Position numbers and translations under genes: made by a program. DNA of 41,663 bases from Candidatus Faecalibacterium faecigallinarum. GTDB taxonomy: Bacteria > Bacillota > Clostridia > Oscillospirales > Ruminococcaceae. The notes below the pieces were generated by a model. It was not told where the DNA came from, did no database searches, and saw nothing but the letters and a program-made list of their open reading frames with translations. Shown here in pieces: positions 39,596-41,663 of this stretch (the first letter of the stretch is position 1; each line of letters begins with the position of its first letter). Location of the stretch: assembly GCA_019119685.1 (NCBI GenBank), contig DWWN01000042.1:1-41663 (forward strand), read 5' to 3'.

Positions 39596-40279
39596 ATGCA
39601 AAGTTTTGCTAGAGAGATTGCACCAGAAATTGAACAGAGTTATAGGGAGAAAAGAATTGGTAGATACACATACGAAGGTGTCAAACGAGTATTCGATATC
39701 TGCGCATCGCTGGTAGCCATTATTCTTCTATCGCCAGTTTTTTTGCTTGTTTCTGCGTTTGTTTATCTGGGAGACCCTGGCCCTGTGATTTATGGGCAAA
39801 TCCGAATTGGTAAGAACGGAAAGCCGTTCAAGATGTGGAAGTTTCGGAGTATGTACAAAAATTCGGATAGGATGATTGATCAACTTACCCCGGAGCAGAA
39901 AAAGCAATACTATACAGAGTTCAAGATAGACAATGATCCGCGCATTACGAAAATTGGTAACATCCTGAGAAAAACAAGTTTGGATGAACTTCCGCAGTTA
40001 TTCAATGTTCTTTTCAACAACATGAGCCTGATTGGACCGCGCCCGCTTATTGAATCAGAAATTCAGATGAACTACGCAGATACCTATCAGGAGCTTCTAT
40101 CAGTGAAGCCGGGTGTGACAGGATACTGGCAAGCTTACGCACGGAATAATGCTACATATCAAAGCGGTGAGCGCCAGGAAATGGAACTGTATTATGTTCA
40201 CCACGCTTCTGCTTGGCTGGATATAAAAATACTATTCAAGACCGTAATCACTGTTCTCAAAAGAGAGGGCGCACAATAA
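39596..40279 (+). CDS. Second priming sugar transferase (WbaP/WcaJ-type catalytic domain)
   Basis: The 227-aa protein has one hydrophobic segment (about 36-58, DICASLVAIILLSPVFLLVSAFVYLG) and the catalytic pattern IRIGKNGKPFKMWKFRSM, NDPRITKIGNILRKTSLDELPQLF, MSLIGPRP, KPGVTGYWQAYARNN. It is a polyprenyl-phosphate sugar phosphotransferase like the protein at 36580-37332, but only moderately similar and from more AT-rich DNA. The ATG follows AGGAGAGG. Two priming enzymes in one cluster suggest that the 38.3-41.5 kb block came from another polysaccharide locus. Confidence 0.92.
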   Translation: MQSFAREIAPEIEQSYREKRIGRYTYEGVKRVFDICASLVAIILLSPVFLLVSAFVYLGDPGPVIYGQIRIGKNGKPFKMWKFRSMYKNSDRMIDQLTPEQKKQYYTEFKIDNDPRITKIGNILRKTSLDELPQLFNVLFNNMSLIGPRPLIESEIQMNYADTYQELLSVKPGVTGYWQAYARNNATYQSGERQEMELYYVHHASAWLDIKILFKTVITVLKREGAQ

Positions 40280-40318
40280 GAACAAGACTACTCAAATGGA
40301 AAATGAGGGGAAATAAGT

Positions 40319-41323
40319 ATGAATTATATCATCTTTGGTGGATCGGGCTTTATTGGCACGCATTTGATTCATCTTTTGAAAAACGAGTGCGTGAAGCCCG
40401 GGGATAGGGTATACGATCTTGACATTGTGATGCCGGGTGAAGAAGGCGTTGTTCCTGGTATTGTCGAGAAGAATGATGGCGTGGAGTATATTCGGCTCGA
40501 TGTGCGCAAGCCGATTGAGTTTGACTTTACCCCGACTGCTGACGATGTGATTTTCAATCTGGCAGCTGTGCACCGCACTCCCGGTCATCCGGATTACGAG
40601 TATTTTGAGACAAATATTCGTGGAGCTGAGAATGTCACCGCATTTGCGGAGAAGCACAATATCAATAAGATTCTCTTTACAAGCTCCATTGCACCTTATG
40701 GTGCTGCGGAAGAATTGAAAGAAGAAACGACTCTGCCCACCCCCAGCACGCCCTATGGCATCAGTAAACTGGTGGCAGAGAAAATTCATCAGATGTGGCA
40801 AGTCAAGGACGAGAAAAGAGAACTGACCATTGTCCGCCCCGGCATTGTGTACGGCAAAGGCGAGCACGGGAATATGACCCGACTTTACAAGGGAATGAAG
40901 GGCCATTATTTCATGTATACGGGTCGCAAGGACACGATTAAAGCCAGTATTTATGTGAAAGAGCTTGTGCTGTTCTTTAAATGTCGTATGATGGACAATT
41001 CCTTCCCGGGAACGGACATTTTCAACTGTACCTTTGAGCCGGCTTATAACATCGAACAGATTTGCGAAACAATGAAGAAGGCAACCGGCTTGAAATATAG
41101 AATCCCGCTGATTCCGGGCGGACTTCTTATGACGGCTGCGACCATTCTGGGGCCCATCGGAGGCAAAAAGGTCGGCATTCATCCGGCGCGGGTAAAGAAG
41201 CTGATGGTAAGCACAAACATCTGCGGCAAAAAGCTGGCTACTTGTGGCTATACGTTCCACTACAGCTTTGAGGACACATTCAAAGATTGGCTGAATGATT
41301 GCAATGGTCAGGGATTGTTCTAA
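40319..41323 (+). CDS. NAD-dependent epimerase/dehydratase (extended SDR)
   Basis: The 334-aa extended short-chain dehydrogenase has the Rossmann motif IIFGGSGFIGTH (GxxGxxG), the catalytic YGISK (YxxxK) and a TSSIAPYG serine. It should convert a nucleotide-linked sugar, for example by 4-epimerisation or dehydration, in the cytoplasm. The exact reaction cannot be named. A MATE-like or membrane part is absent. The start ATG at 40319 has only GAGGGG upstream. It is intact, between a priming transferase and the disrupted rfbF. Confidence 0.88.
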   Translation: MNYIIFGGSGFIGTHLIHLLKNECVKPGDRVYDLDIVMPGEEGVVPGIVEKNDGVEYIRLDVRKPIEFDFTPTADDVIFNLAAVHRTPGHPDYEYFETNIRGAENVTAFAEKHNINKILFTSSIAPYGAAEELKEETTLPTPSTPYGISKLVAEKIHQMWQVKDEKRELTIVRPGIVYGKGEHGNMTRLYKGMKGHYFMYTGRKDTIKASIYVKELVLFFKCRMMDNSFPGTDIFNCTFEPAYNIEQICETMKKATGLKYRIPLIPGGLLMTAATILGPIGGKKVGIHPARVKKLMVSTNICGKKLATCGYTFHYSFEDTFKDWLNDCNGQGLF

Positions 41324-41353
41324 AGTCAATCTGAATTTATGGGAGAGAATACT

Positions 41354-41545
41354 ATGAAAGTTGTTATTCTTGCTGGTGGCTTTGGAACAAGAATTTCCGA
41401 AGAATCTGCGTTTAAACCAAAGCCAATGATTGAAATCGGTGGCATGCCGATTCTGTGGCATATCATGAAGACCTACGCCGCATATGGGTTCAATGAGTTT
41501 GTCATTTGTGCGGGTTATAAGCAGCATGTGATTAAGAGCACCTAA
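41354..41545 (+). pseudogene. rfbF: Glucose-1-phosphate cytidylyltransferase, cut by an insertion sequence
   Basis: [61 protein letters not shown] is the N-terminus of RfbF (shown in parts: [14 protein letters not shown] is the nucleotide-binding signature, KPMIEIGG follows). The intact enzyme (about 255 aa) makes CDP-glucose for 3,6-dideoxyhexoses. Homology ends at about 41536, after 61 codons, and a stop follows at once. A transposase reading frame starts 55 nt later, so an insertion sequence has split the gene. The ATG at 41354 follows GGGAGAG. Confidence 0.9.
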
Positions 41546-41663
41546 CAAAACCTGACAAATAGAGGAATATGCAGTAAAATACCAGTGGGGGTGAAGCAAA
41601 TGCCCAGGAAACTGGTAAGCGACGAACTGTGGAGTCAGATTGAACCGCTTTTGCCAAAACATA
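41537..41663 (+). mobile_element. Left end of an IS5-family-like insertion sequence (runs off the window)
   Basis: The insertion starts where rfbF homology stops, near 41537, and continues to the end of the window. Its exact left terminal repeat cannot be fixed because the right end is not present. Confidence 0.75.
41600..41663 (+). CDS. Transposase N-terminus, IS5-family-like (partial)
   Basis: The first 21 codons read MPRKLVSDELWSQIEPLLPKH, the usual opening of IS4/IS5-type DDE transposases with the DUF4096-like N-terminal domain. The ATG at 41600 follows GTGGGGGTG. The catalytic part is outside the window. Confidence 0.82.
   Translation, partial: MPRKLVSDELWSQIEPLLPKH

Noticed and set aside
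40292-41662. 456-aa minus-strand open frame antisense to the epimerase and rfbF
   Set aside because: The plus-strand genes have recognised motifs and ribosome sites; the antisense frame has neither.

Overview
The window looks like chromosomal DNA of a GC-rich, low-oxygen gut Firmicute, most likely Oscillospiraceae/Ruminococcaceae near Gemmiger, Subdoligranulum or Faecalibacterium. I infer this from GGAGG-type ribosome sites with frequent TTG and GTG starts, T-box leaders on metG and on an amino-acid ABC transporter, sdpR-sdpI type genes, a YfhO protein, and Gram-positive style capsule regulators (PHP phosphatase, LCP, Wzz/CpsC, BY-kinase). The placement is inferred, not searched.

Region 1 (1-11.5 kb) holds typA, a decayed MerR-MATE module, a beta-CASP hydrolase convergent with the deoxynucleotidase yfbR, a YfhO membrane protein, and an intact divergent MerR/MATE pair. 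That pair has a textbook 19-bp-spacer MerR promoter. Region 2 (11.5-19.4 kb) has two T-box operons. One, with a Trp-like specifier, precedes a three-gene ABC importer. The other, on the minus strand with an AUG specifier, precedes metG, an EamA transporter and tatD. Region 3 (19.4-24.8 kb) is a run of small regulator and membrane-protein operons: XRE plus membrane protein, SnoaL-like protein, ArsR-SdpI-CPBP protease, and a small TM protein. It ends with a cytoplasmic GH28 glycosidase. Several promoters here are built into the preceding terminator. Region 4 (24.8-30.9 kb) is a MacAB-like efflux operon (adaptor, ATPase, permease) ending in an SLH-domain exported protein. It is preceded by four TCAAG-type repeats spaced exactly 11 bp.

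Region 5 (31.0-41.7 kb) is the most interesting. A 1.4-kb segment is bounded by two perfect inverted copies of a 27-bp loxP-like site (9-bp arms, 9-bp asymmetric core). It carries a tyrosine recombinase gene and, at its left edge, a good promoter that now points away from the exopolysaccharide operon starting at 32587. Flipping the segment would aim that promoter into the operon. The layout is that of a Hin-type phase switch, but with a tyrosine recombinase. In this sequence the recombinase gene carries a +1 frameshift in a G4 run, so the switch may be locked (apparently OFF), misassembled, or itself variable.

The operon continues with the PHP phosphatase, LCP, Wzz, BY-kinase, a small exported protein, a priming sugar transferase and a nucleotidyltransferase. 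After about 38.3 kb composition becomes more AT-rich and genes decay: ugd is broken in several places, there is a second priming transferase and an epimerase, and rfbF is cut by an insertion sequence that runs off the window. No rRNA, tRNA or CRISPR array was recognised.
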